DNA from: an uncultured Kiritimatiellota bacterium | GTDB lineage: Bacteria > Verrucomicrobiota > Kiritimatiellia > RFP12 > UBA1067 | Length of the DNA: 64,000 bases | Assembly: GCA_934635225.1 (NCBI GenBank) | Contig: CAKTYZ010000010.1 | Coordinates: 1-64,000, forward strand | Direction: 5' to 3' | Shown: positions 24,378 to 32,858 of the stretch, one piece after another | Numbering within the stretch: position 1 is the stretch's first letter | Layout: every line of letters starts with the position of its first letter | Position numbers and translations under genes: made by a program | The notes under the pieces: generated by a model | What the model was told of the DNA's origin: nothing | The model's input: only the letters and a program-made list of their open reading frames with translations | Databases searched by the model: none

Positions 24378-25298
24378 TCAGCAACAAGTCAATGCGGCGT
24401 CAAGCGACGCGAGATCTGCGACGTTCGCCGTCACCAGCGCCGCATCGATCTTCTTGATGAGTCCCGAAAGAACCTTGCCGGGGCCAAACTCGACGAATGT
24501 GTCGCATCCCAACGCTTTCGCCGTCGCGACATCCGCAGCCCAGTTCGTCGTACCCGTCACCTGCTCGAGCATAAGAGCCTTGATCGCGCCAGGGTCGGAC
24601 GCGTGCGGCTGGCCCGTCACATTGGAGAGAACCGGGAACTGTGGCGCACGGAATGAGATTCCGTCGAGAATCGGAGCAAGTTTCTCACGCGCCGGAGCCA
24701 TGAACGACGAATGGAACGCGCCCGCCGTCGCAAGGGGAATCGCCCGCTTGATGCCGAGGTCCTTCGCCTTCGCCGTAGCGGCGGCAATCGCGTCCTTTGA
24801 ACCTGAAAGGACCTGCTGCGCCGCCGAGTTGACGTTGGCTACCGTGCAACCCGTCGCCTCGCAAAGGGTCTTGAGCTGATCTGGCGTTGCACCGACAATG
24901 GCAATCATTCCCGATGGCGTCGCCGCGCAAGCTTCCTGCATGAAACGGCCACGCGCCTCCAGCACCGTCAGCGTCGAATCGAAGTCAAGGACTCCCGCCG
25001 CGCAAAGAGCCCCCCATTCGCCAAGAGAGAGACCCGCCGCGCAGGCGAATGTCGTCGGACGCCTCTTCTGAAGCGTCGCATAGGCCGCATAGCTCGTCAC
25101 GAAGATCGCCGGCTGGCAGATGTTCGACTTCATCAGTTCCTCCGCCGGGCCCTCAAAGCAGATCTTCTTCAAGTCAAAGCCGAGAACGGCGTTCGCCTTG
25201 TCGAAGAGCCCCATAATCTCAGGATCCGCCTCGGCGAAATCCTTGCCCATGCCAGGAACCTGCGCACCCTGACCCGCGAAAACACAGCACTTGCTCAT
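24378..25298 (-). CDS. fabD: Malonyl-CoA:ACP transacylase
   Basis: The 306-residue protein moves malonyl groups from CoA to acyl carrier protein. It begins with the family motif CCVFAGQGAQVPGMG. The active serine is in AGLSLGEWGAL near residue 91, and the catalytic His in TAGAFHSSFM near 197. In most FabD proteins the nucleophile elbow reads GHSLGE; here the His before the Ser is Leu. The rest of the protein is intact, so activity is expected. It is the first gene of the fabD-fabH unit, with a promoter at 25363-25391. Confidence 0.92.
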   Translation of the reverse strand: MSKCCVFAGQGAQVPGMGKDFAEADPEIMGLFDKANAVLGFDLKKICFEGPAEELMKSNICQPAIFVTSYAAYATLQKRRPTTFACAAGLSLGEWGALCAAGVLDFDSTLTVLEARGRFMQEACAATPSGMIAIVGATPDQLKTLCEATGCTVANVNSAAQQVLSGSKDAIAAATAKAKDLGIKRAIPLATAGAFHSSFMAPAREKLAPILDGISFRAPQFPVLSNVTGQPHASDPGAIKALMLEQVTGTTNWAADVATAKALGCDTFVEFGPGKVLSGLIKKIDAALVTANVADLASLDAALTCC

Positions 25299-25362
25299 CT
25301 TGATGTCTCCTTCTTCCTTCTGTCAACGTCTTGGCGGAATGGCTCCGCAACTTATGGCGTAT

Positions 25363-25391
25363 AGTATAGCACACATTGGGCCTCTGCACAA
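25363..25391 (-). promoter_or_regulatory. Promoter of fabD-fabH
   Basis: TTGTGC (25386-25391), 17 nt ending TGC, TATACT (25363-25368) on the minus strand; an extended -10 with a leader of about 58 nt. Confidence 0.65.
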
Positions 25392-25469
25392 TGACCTCAG
25401 AGATCCGAGACGTCCTCAGAGTTTCATGACATCGTTCTCACGGCCAAATTAAGGCGCGCGGCCGTCGCG

Positions 25470-28259
25470 TCATTCCGCCGCAGACAGGCGCTGCTCCTTC
25501 GGCTCCGACACAATCTCGTAAAGACACGTGGCCTGGTTCGGGTCTCGCGCGACATCCGCCAGGAACGAAAGCCGACCATCCTCGATCCGCGACGGCACCT
25601 CACCGCGGCGTGCGCCGGTCGCATCCAGCGCATAGACCCGACACGGCTCAGCTCTCGTCCGTGCGACCGACACTTCGGCCGTACCGCGACGCATCAGGTA
25701 TGGCAGCCATCCGAGATCGGTGACGATCTTCAAGTCCATGTCGGCGTAACGAACCCCCGTATTCTGCACGTCCGTCAGGTGCGTGACGAGCAGACGACCC
25801 GACTCGCCAATCGACCGCCCGTCGAGAGAATTCGCCCAGACCGTGGCCGGTACCCCGCGGAGGGTCGCGCGTACCACGCCCGCGTCAACCGTCCCAGACT
25901 CGGCGAATCCCCCGGCCGTTCGTTCCGTCTCGACCGAGAAACTGCCGCGCATGCCGTCAAGGCGTACCGCCCCGGCTCCGGCGACGTCGGGGAGCGTTTC
26001 GCTTCCGAAGAGACGCTTTCGGACGTCGTTTGCCGTCATTTTCGTCACCGCGTCGAAGTCGCCGAACCACTCCACCCCCTCGGGCACAGACGACGCGTTG
26101 AGAAAGCCGATCTTCGCATACCAGCCGATCCACTGCCAGCCGAAGAGCGCAGACTCGGCAATCGGCATCGCAAGGTCCTGCGCCTTCTCCGGCGGAACCG
26201 TCACCGCAAGCGTCCGCTTGAGAGGACTCAGGTCACCGCGCAGGAACAAGCAAAGCGACGCGCGTTCGGACGCCACCTGCAGCGGATCACACGCAAGGTT
26301 GAAGTAACCAAGGCCAGACGTTCCGGGCCGAAGCGCCTCCTCAATGTTGTGCGCCCAGGAAAACCGCCAAAGACCTGACCAGTCCTGCAGGGCCGCCTCG
26401 ACGCCCGTCAGGATGCCGCCGACGCCACGATAGCGGCCAGGCCCCGAGAAGTTGTACTCGGAAACGGCAAACGGGCGGTCAAGGACGCGCAGAGTCGTCA
26501 CCTTGGCCGCACCGAGGGCATCGCCCTTCAACGGATTCGCGTTCGGACAGTAGCTCGGAAGCGCCCACGGTTTTTCAAAGAAGGACGGATGATCGACGTA
26601 GAAGTGCGAATCGACATAATCATATACGCAACCGCGCACCGGGGTCATGCCGACCATGACGCCCGTGCCGTCGTTCATGTCCGTCATGAGCGCCTTGCAG
26701 CCCCACGCGCGCAAGGCCGCCGTCGTGCGACGCGCGAAACGGCTCTCGACATCGCGCAAGAAAAGCGTGAACGCCGCGCCCTCTTTCGAGCCCGTCTTGC
26801 GGTTGGGTATCTCGTCCGAAATGCCCGCATACGCAGAGGGGGATTCCTGACGCTTCTGCGTGAGCCACGCCGTCCACGCCTCCTTCCAGCCCGGCCGTGC
26901 CGCATAGCCGGCGGCCCCCGGACGCTCGATGTTGCCTTCGTTGACAAGTGAAACCCAAGCAAGCGTTGGGTCCTCCGCATACCGCATGCCAGTATGGACG
27001 TTGACATGATTCAAGAAGTTCTGCGCAAACGCGAGGAAATTCGAGTACGCGCCCTCATGTACGGGGACCGAATACTTGAAATCGTCCATCGACAGCGTTC
27101 CGTCACGATTGACGCCAATGTCGCGCCAGGCGATGCCGGCAGTCGTACGCGAAACGAAAAGGTCGGTCGAGATGTAGAGGCCCTCTTCCGCGCAGGCCAC
27201 AAAGAGATTGTCCATTCGCCGCATCATCGACTCGGCAAGAACCGTACAGCCGCCCGGCTGCGCACGGTCTATGCAATGTGAATCATGATGGTGAATGCGG
27301 ACAGTGTTGTAGCCGACGCGCGCGAGGTTCCGCGCAAGCCGACGCGCATCCGACAAAGTCTCGGGATAGTTCGCCGACCCGCACAGGTTCACGCCGTAGA
27401 ACCGCTGCGGCACGCCCGGCAGGTCCTCGAACTCGAAGTGCGCACCGCGCGCGACCACTCGACCGTGACGCCCCACCGGTTTCCCTGTCGGTCGCATCTC
27501 CGAGAAGTCAAGGGCCGAGCTTTCGGCTATCTCGCCTGCCGCCACAAACGGAATCCACTCCGTGCCGGCACGGATCGTCACGGGCTTCAGCCGGCTCTCG
27601 CGCAGGCCGCCCGCGCCCTTCAGCGAGAAGGTCAACACACGTCTGCGTCCCGCCGCATAGGCCTGGTAGCCATCATCCGCCGGCAACAAGATTCGGAACG
27701 AAAGAATCTCACCACCCCAGTACTGGACGAGCAGATCGACGGGTTCGCGGAACGCCCAGTCCAGCCGTTTGCCACCCTGCGCGTCGGTCAGCGAAAGCCG
27801 TCGCAACCCCTTTCGCCGGATGTCGCGAATCTCGCCGAAGCGCTGCATGGCCAACGACTCGCCATCAACGACGAGCTGTCCGCCGCCGTAATCCGAGACC
27901 TTCAAGTCGCACATAAGCCCGAGAAGCGAAAGTTTGAGATCCGATCTCGCCTCAAACGACCATTCGCACGTGACAACGCCCGGTTTCGGCTCGGCGACGC
28001 GCAGACGACCGTCAATGCGATTCGCGTCCGCAACGCACGCGAAGCTCCTTGATCCGTCAGGGTTCACGTCAAGCCCGCCTGAGACATCCATCATCTGCCA
28101 CGGCGCGAGCGCTGCCTTCGGCGCGAAGTCAAAGGGAACAGGCGCATCGACCGACAGTTTCCCCTGCATCGTCACGATGACGTCGGCAAAGCCAGGTGCC
28201 ATCCACGACAAACCCAAGACCAGAACAACAAAACCCTTTGCGCTTAGCCTGCGTCTCAT
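25470..28259 (-). CDS. Large secreted GH5-like (clan GH-A) glycoside hydrolase
   Basis: The start is at MRRRLSAKGFVVLVLGLSW (28259), a signal peptide; the frame upstream overlaps the preceding gene. Of 929 residues, about 30-300 form a beta-rich N-terminal region. The barrel begins near 300 (FYGVNLCGSANYP, GYNTVRIHHHD). VSLVNEGNIE holds the likely acid/base Glu (about 440) and FAVSEYNFSG the likely nucleophile Glu (about 600). The remainder is a beta-sandwich region. This layout is common in cellulase-like GH5 relatives of Planctomycetes and Kiritimatiellae, where substrates vary widely. It starts 2 nt after the stop of the SUMF1-like gene and ends the operon that begins with the small Arg-tail protein. 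Confidence 0.75.
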   Translation of the reverse strand: MRRRLSAKGFVVLVLGLSWMAPGFADVIVTMQGKLSVDAPVPFDFAPKAALAPWQMMDVSGGLDVNPDGSRSFACVADANRIDGRLRVAEPKPGVVTCEWSFEARSDLKLSLLGLMCDLKVSDYGGGQLVVDGESLAMQRFGEIRDIRRKGLRRLSLTDAQGGKRLDWAFREPVDLLVQYWGGEILSFRILLPADDGYQAYAAGRRRVLTFSLKGAGGLRESRLKPVTIRAGTEWIPFVAAGEIAESSALDFSEMRPTGKPVGRHGRVVARGAHFEFEDLPGVPQRFYGVNLCGSANYPETLSDARRLARNLARVGYNTVRIHHHDSHCIDRAQPGGCTVLAESMMRRMDNLFVACAEEGLYISTDLFVSRTTAGIAWRDIGVNRDGTLSMDDFKYSVPVHEGAYSNFLAFAQNFLNHVNVHTGMRYAEDPTLAWVSLVNEGNIERPGAAGYAARPGWKEAWTAWLTQKRQESPSAYAGISDEIPNRKTGSKEGAAFTLFLRDVESRFARRTTAALRAWGCKALMTDMNDGTGVMVGMTPVRGCVYDYVDSHFYVDHPSFFEKPWALPSYCPNANPLKGDALGAAKVTTLRVLDRPFAVSEYNFSGPGRYRGVGGILTGVEAALQDWSGLWRFSWAHNIEEALRPGTSGLGYFNLACDPLQVASERASLCLFLRGDLSPLKRTLAVTVPPEKAQDLAMPIAESALFGWQWIGWYAKIGFLNASSVPEGVEWFGDFDAVTKMTANDVRKRLFGSETLPDVAGAGAVRLDGMRGSFSVETERTAGGFAESGTVDAGVVRATLRGVPATVWANSLDGRSIGESGRLLVTHLTDVQNTGVRYADMDLKIVTDLGWLPYLMRRGTAEVSVARTRAEPCRVYALDATGARRGEVPSRIEDGRLSFLADVARDPNQATCLYEIVSEPKEQRLSAAE

Positions 28260-28261
28260 GT

Positions 28262-29572
28262 TCACTCGCCCTCCACGGAATCTTCCAGTTCGATCGCGAG
28301 GCGGAAGCCGAACCAGCCGCCACTCCAAGTGCTGCCGGCCGAGGAGCGCGCATCGCAAGTCGTGTTCCAGGCGCCCTGCCTGTAGCTGCCGCCACGCAAA
28401 ATGCGTTCACCTTTCGTCGTAGTCCCGACGGGATCGACCGCCAGCGCCGGATTGTCCACGCACTGCTGATAAAAGTCGTTGCCAAACGGACCGTAGTCGA
28501 GGCACCATTCCTGCAGGTTGCCGAGCATGTCGTAAAGGCCCCAGTCATTCGGCTGCTTCGTCCCAACGGGACTCGGCCCCGCATACGGCTCGGACTGTCT
28601 GCAGACGGCAATGGATTCCAGAAGCGCGTTCGCCTCAAACGGCGGCTCGTGTTCCGCATCGTTGTGGTAGACGAGTCCGTCCTTGTTGTAGAGCGTGCAG
28701 CCCTCCCGCCCGCCACGACAGGCATACTCCCACTGCGCTTCAGTCGGCAAGTCAAACGCGAAGCCGTATTTTGCGCGAAGACGGCCGAGGATCGATTCGT
28801 CCGTCACGGCCGCATGGCCGCCCTCCGGCCACGTGTTCGCGCCGCGCAGCCTGTTCTGCCCCAAGGCGGCGTCCTTCCCATCCACGGGAAAACGGAGGTC
28901 GCCGCCGCCCCATTGACAGTTCGGCATCTCACCAAGCGCATTCTTGTACTGCCCCTGCGTAAACTCGTAGACGCCGATGTAGAAGTCACGCGTCAGCGTC
29001 ACCGCGTGGTAGGGCTTATGCGTGCCCTGAATCCAATGGTCGGTCCCGTACGGATTGGATGACCCCATCATGTAGCGGTCCGTCCTCGGGCAGAGCCGCA
29101 TGACGAGGCAGTCGGTCTTGTAGCGGTCTGCCGTGACGCCGCCGGGGATCGCGCCCGCGTCGTTGTAATATGCGACGTCCCGCGTAAGAAGATTGACCAC
29201 AAGATAGAGCGGCGGCTGCGTCTCCTTCCAGACATGGAAGACGACTTGCGCATTGTCGAGGCGCGGCGCACACCACGCTGAAGTCGGATTCGCCGGCCGA
29301 TCCCAGCGCTCGTTCGCCGGCCACCACCGCAACGAGTAGCTGCCCGCCGCCAGCTTGCGGTTCACCGGGCCCTCGACCGTCTGCAGGTTCGCTCCGCCCA
29401 CGCTGACCCCATTCGTCTGGATGTCGAAGGTGACGATTGCCGCTTCCGACACCGTAAACGCCACCTTGACGAGCCGCGCGGGCGTCTGCACGAAGGAATC
29501 GACCGTCACGGTCGGTTCGGCCAACGACGACAGGACAAGTCCGCTCGCCAAAACCATTCCCATTTTCTTCAT
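28262..29572 (-). CDS. Secreted SUMF1-like protein with Ig-like N-domain (copy 2)
   Basis: The 436-residue protein has a signal peptide (about 1-18), an N-terminal beta-sandwich (about 20-120) and a SUMF1/FGE-sulfatase domain (about 150-430). The latter is shown by FYIGVYEFTQGQYK, LPTEAQWEYACRGG, GLYDMLGNLQEWCLD and RGGSYRQGAW. Formylglycine-generating enzymes need two Cys in the late segment. Here only one remains (NTTCDARSS), so classic sulfatase-activating activity is doubtful. No sulfatase gene was seen in the window. It is a paralogue of the next gene upstream, with the same domain order, and lies 18 nt after it. Confidence 0.82.
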   Translation of the reverse strand: MKKMGMVLASGLVLSSLAEPTVTVDSFVQTPARLVKVAFTVSEAAIVTFDIQTNGVSVGGANLQTVEGPVNRKLAAGSYSLRWWPANERWDRPANPTSAWCAPRLDNAQVVFHVWKETQPPLYLVVNLLTRDVAYYNDAGAIPGGVTADRYKTDCLVMRLCPRTDRYMMGSSNPYGTDHWIQGTHKPYHAVTLTRDFYIGVYEFTQGQYKNALGEMPNCQWGGGDLRFPVDGKDAALGQNRLRGANTWPEGGHAAVTDESILGRLRAKYGFAFDLPTEAQWEYACRGGREGCTLYNKDGLVYHNDAEHEPPFEANALLESIAVCRQSEPYAGPSPVGTKQPNDWGLYDMLGNLQEWCLDYGPFGNDFYQQCVDNPALAVDPVGTTTKGERILRGGSYRQGAWNTTCDARSSAGSTWSGGWFGFRLAIELEDSVEGE

Positions 29573-29590
29573 TGCCAGTCTCCTTCTCGA

Positions 29591-31027
29591 TTAGAGGTTG
29601 CTTGCATCATTGAACTTCAGCTCCAGGCACAGCCGGAATCCCTGCTTGCAGCTCGACCAGCCCGTGCCGCCGATGGCTTCATGCGAAAAGGCCGCGACCT
29701 GATTGACGCCCGAACCGTAGCTTCCGCCGCGAATCGCAACGGCCGTCGATGGCGACGCGGCATGTGTCGCATCGGGATCGACAGCCTTCTCCGGATTTGA
29801 GGCCAACTCCACATACCAAGCAAGATTGAGATCGCTTGCCCCAGGCGAAGAACTGCCGTCGTAAGCCGGTAGCGGATCGCGGCAATACTCGAAGACGTTG
29901 CCGCCCATGTCGTAAATTCCCCACGGGTTGGGGTCTCGCGTGCCAACGACATGCGGCTGGGCCTCTCCGTCCATGGGACTGTTCTTCTCATACCAGCAGA
30001 AACGGGCCGCCCGCGCGTGCGTCTCGTCCGAAGCCGTGTCGGCATACGCCCCCAAGCCATCTGGAAACGACGAATACCCCGCTTCGCCGCCGCGATAGGC
30101 GCGCTCCCACTGCGCAACCGTCGGCAGATCGACGGCAAGGCCAAGTCTCTCGCGCAGGGTCGCCAGCAACGTGCCGTCCGCAACAGCGTCCGCCGCGAAG
30201 TCTGTGCCGCGCAGTTTGGCGTACGTAAGTCCGCTTCCACTGGCATTCGATGACGTGCCGCCGTCAATCGGAAGCTTGAGATAGTCGTTCGGGCGACGGG
30301 CCTTTCCGAACCAGCAGTTCCATTCCTGCCCCGTAAGCCTCTTGTATTGGCCTTGGGTGAACTCGAAGACGCCAATGTAGAAGTCGTGCGTGAGAGTGAC
30401 GGAATGTCCTGGCTTCTTGCTCATGTTCCAGACGGCCGGCTCTGTGGACGCTCCTTCGTGGAAACGTCCCGCGTCACATCGGCGCATCACGAGGAAGTCG
30501 GTCTTGTACGCATCAGCGGTCAATCCGCCGGGAAGCGAGGTCTCGACGGGGGTGCGCGCGGCATAATAGCGGATGTCGGCGGGGGCGGCAAGGTCGATTA
30601 CCATGAATTCCGGCGGGCATTTGGGCGACCATGTCGTCACGACGGCGCGCAGATTCCCGGGCTTCAAGCGGATCCGTCCAACGTCTTCACGCGACAGGCC
30701 CGGCCAAAGTTCCTTCTCCGGCGTCCATGTCACGGTCTGACGTCCCGTCTCGGAGACAAGCCGATTCACCGGACCAGACAACGCCGTGAGGTTCTCAAGC
30801 CCAACGCTCGCCCAACCGTCCGCCGTATCCATGGCGTTCGTGAGGACGTCAAGGGTGACGATTGCCGGCACGTCAAGGTCAAACGCGATTGTCAGGTCGC
30901 CTGATGCGACAGCTTGTTCGACTTTGACATCCCGTGCGACAGGCGCGAAGAAGGAGAAATCCGCCGCATGAGACAATCCGGTCGCAAACAGTGCAACCGG
31001 CAAAACTCCTCGAGACAAGACGTTCAT
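29591..31027 (-). CDS. Secreted SUMF1-like protein with Ig-like N-domain (copy 1)
   Basis: The start is at MNVLSRGVLPVALFATG (31027), giving a signal peptide and 478 residues; the longer frame overlaps the small gene upstream. An N-terminal beta-sandwich is followed by the SUMF1 domain (FYIGVFEFTQGQYKRLTG, LPTVAQWERAYRGG, GIYDMGGNVFEYCRD, IRGGSYGSGVNQ). Both late catalytic Cys of true FGE are absent at the expected place (VAAFSHEAIGG). It resembles its neighbour closely enough to be a tandem duplicate. Its start is 17 nt after the small Arg-tail gene. A binding or structural role is more likely than oxidation of Cys. Confidence 0.82.
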   Translation of the reverse strand: MNVLSRGVLPVALFATGLSHAADFSFFAPVARDVKVEQAVASGDLTIAFDLDVPAIVTLDVLTNAMDTADGWASVGLENLTALSGPVNRLVSETGRQTVTWTPEKELWPGLSREDVGRIRLKPGNLRAVVTTWSPKCPPEFMVIDLAAPADIRYYAARTPVETSLPGGLTADAYKTDFLVMRRCDAGRFHEGASTEPAVWNMSKKPGHSVTLTHDFYIGVFEFTQGQYKRLTGQEWNCWFGKARRPNDYLKLPIDGGTSSNASGSGLTYAKLRGTDFAADAVADGTLLATLRERLGLAVDLPTVAQWERAYRGGEAGYSSFPDGLGAYADTASDETHARAARFCWYEKNSPMDGEAQPHVVGTRDPNPWGIYDMGGNVFEYCRDPLPAYDGSSSPGASDLNLAWYVELASNPEKAVDPDATHAASPSTAVAIRGGSYGSGVNQVAAFSHEAIGGTGWSSCKQGFRLCLELKFNDASNL

Positions 31028-31044
31028 AAGTCTCTCCTTATCCC

Positions 31045-31257
31045 CTAACGGATGATGATGGCTATGCCACGACCGACGAAACGGACAGGCCGTTCGTTTG
31101 TACACACGACAGTCGTTCCTCGCGACGCCGTCAGCGTTTTTGCCGAACTGGAGAAGGAGGCCACCGAACGCTCGGATCTCTCCGACGAGGCGACTTCGCC
31201 GCTCATCGCGGTAAATCCAGCCGCCATCCAACCAACCAAAAGCATCAACATGCGCAT
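31045..31257 (-). CDS. Small secreted protein with hydrophobic-Arg C-terminus
   Basis: The protein is about 70 residues. I use ATG 31257; a GTG two codons earlier is also possible because AGGAG lies 4 nt before it and 10 nt before the ATG. A signal peptide (MLMLLVGWMAAGFTAMSG) is followed by a Ser-rich linker and the end RFVGRGIAIIIR. The ending has the same form as those of three large solenoid proteins in this window, so this may be the minimum carrier of that tail. It has its own extended -10 promoter and is followed by the two SUMF1-like genes. No family was recognised. Confidence 0.65.
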   Translation of the reverse strand: MRMLMLLVGWMAAGFTAMSGEVASSERSERSVASFSSSAKTLTASRGTTVVCTNERPVRFVGRGIAIIIR

Positions 31258-31290
31258 TTTCACAATACTCCTTTTTTAGGTTATGCACGC

Positions 31291-31299
31291 ATTATAGCA
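31291..31299 (-). promoter_or_regulatory. Extended -10 promoter of the SUMF1-like operon
   Basis: TGC-TATAAT (-10 at 31291-31296) on the minus strand, about 34 nt before the start at 31257. No good -35 is visible at 17-18 nt, consistent with an extended -10 promoter. Confidence 0.5.
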
Positions 31300-31455
31300 G
31301 ATCTACTTTCATGCGTCCAGTGCTTATCTATCGTTTCAAGCACAAATTTTATATTGATTCAGGATGATGCTGAAATTTTGGACAAGCTTGCCCAACAATG
31401 CCAGCCAAACGACACCAACCGCCTTTACGCGGGAATCGAGTTTTGATGAACCAAG

Positions 31456-31896
31456 CTACTCGTTCCCTTGGCGAAACTCGAGACGTCGGCGTTCGTCTCC
31501 ATCCAGATGCGTAAAGACGACATGCTTCGCCGCCAACGGAATCAGCGATCCCGCGCGCTCCGGCCATTCGACCACAAGAATCGCTCCTTCGGACAAATAG
31601 TCCTCCCACCCAATGGACAGGACGTCATCCTCGCTCCGAAGCCGATAGAGATCCATGTGGACGAGGAAAAGAGAGGAATGATCTTTCCCCTGATGCTCTT
31701 GCACAAGGCAGAAAGTCGGGGACGTGACGCGGCCCGCCACACCAAGCGCAGCGGCAAGGCCTTGCGTGAACGTTGTCTTTCCTGCGCCAAGATCGCCCTC
31801 CAGACACACGACATCCCCAGACTTCAACTCCGCCGCAAACTGTCGCGCCAACGCCCACGTCTCCTCGACCGAACCGACCTCAAAGACACCCGTCAT
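31456..31896 (-). CDS. tsaE: tRNA threonylcarbamoyladenosine biosynthesis ATPase TsaE
   Basis: The 146-residue protein matches TsaE at full length. The P-loop is LEGDLGAGKTTFTQGLA (about residue 40), followed by VTSPTFCLVQEH, LVHMDLYRL and ILVVEWPERAG. TsaE acts with TsaB and TsaD in making t6A on ANN-decoding tRNAs. Neither partner is in this window. Its start lies inside the end of the hydroxyacid dehydrogenase gene (17-nt overlap), so the two are translationally linked. Confidence 0.93.
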   Translation of the reverse strand: MTGVFEVGSVEETWALARQFAAELKSGDVVCLEGDLGAGKTTFTQGLAAALGVAGRVTSPTFCLVQEHQGKDHSSLFLVHMDLYRLRSEDDVLSIGWEDYLSEGAILVVEWPERAGSLIPLAAKHVVFTHLDGDERRRLEFRQGNE

Positions 31897-32839
31897 CCTT
31901 CAGCTCCTCAAAGCATCGTTGCAAATAATCATCCGCAAATGCGGAAGAATGCGGCATTCTGATTAGATTGCGCGGCAACTCTGCGGGGTCTGTCCCCAAA
32001 ATCCCGGGGGTTGTCCCCGTCACAAGACGCGCTAACGGCCCTGGTTCGGACTTGAAGACATCCAAATACGCCCCCGCAAGACGCCTTGCCTTCAACGCCT
32101 CGACCAAAGCGCCCTCGTCAACCGCATTGCCACGTCCGACATTGACGACGACGGCGCGACGCGGCAACTTGCGCAAGCGCGCACGTGAAAGGATGTTGTC
32201 CGTCCCCGTGTCGCTTGGCAGGGCCAAAATCAGCCAGTCGGCCGTTTTCAATGCGGCATCAAGTTCACCGAGGTTGTGTCGCCCGAAGCCTTGCACCGAC
32301 ACGCCGAGCGTCTCCAGCTGACGTCCAATGGCACTGCCAATGCGCCCATAGCCGACAATCACGGCACGAGTGCCCGACACGCAAAAGCAACGGTCGCTCA
32401 ATTCGGCTCGCGGCCAACCGGGAACAATGGGTTTCTGTACGCCGCCATAACCCACGTAATCTCGTACCGCAAAGAAACCGTGTGCCCACGCAAGGACAAA
32501 CGCCGCGACCGTCTCGGACATAATCGCACCATGAAACCGCCCGAAATGGAGCGTCACGCCCTTCGGGGCCGTCTGCGAGACGAGTTCACGACCTGCGCTC
32601 GGGGTCGCGAGAACCTTCAGCCGCCCGGCGCGCGCGAACCAATCGCGCTTGAAATGCCATGTCACGACATGCGTCGCGCGTGACAGCTGGCGCAGAAACG
32701 CAGCCTCGCTCCGCACGCAGACGACACGGCCTTTTCGCGAGACGAGCGTCTTCAGGTAACGAAGCTTGGCCGCGTCCATGCGGAAGCACATCTCAGGCCA
32801 TTCAAGCCAAATGAGATAGAAAGCCTGACCGCACGTCAT
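31880..32839 (-). CDS. D-isomer-specific 2-hydroxyacid dehydrogenase
   Basis: The start is set at MTCGQAFYLIWLEWPEM (32839), giving 319 residues; the upstream frame lies antiparallel to nothing useful and overlaps the acyl-CoA synthetase gene. The NAD site is VIVGYGRIGSAIG, followed by LILALPSDTGTDN, VVNVGRGNAVDEGALVEAL and AYLDVFKSEPGPL. The late His is in RMPHSSAF. The family reduces 2-keto acids or oxidises phosphoglycerate-like substrates. The N-terminal substrate domain is short and diverged, so the substrate cannot be given. Confidence 0.83.
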   Translation of the reverse strand: MTCGQAFYLIWLEWPEMCFRMDAAKLRYLKTLVSRKGRVVCVRSEAAFLRQLSRATHVVTWHFKRDWFARAGRLKVLATPSAGRELVSQTAPKGVTLHFGRFHGAIMSETVAAFVLAWAHGFFAVRDYVGYGGVQKPIVPGWPRAELSDRCFCVSGTRAVIVGYGRIGSAIGRQLETLGVSVQGFGRHNLGELDAALKTADWLILALPSDTGTDNILSRARLRKLPRRAVVVNVGRGNAVDEGALVEALKARRLAGAYLDVFKSEPGPLARLVTGTTPGILGTDPAELPRNLIRMPHSSAFADDYLQRCFEELKDDGCL

Positions 32840-32858
32840 CCTTTTTTCCTTCGACCCC

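Noticed and set aside
28262..31027. Annotation as formylglycine-generating enzymes
   Set aside because: The paired catalytic Cys are missing, so only the fold-level name (SUMF1-like) is justified.
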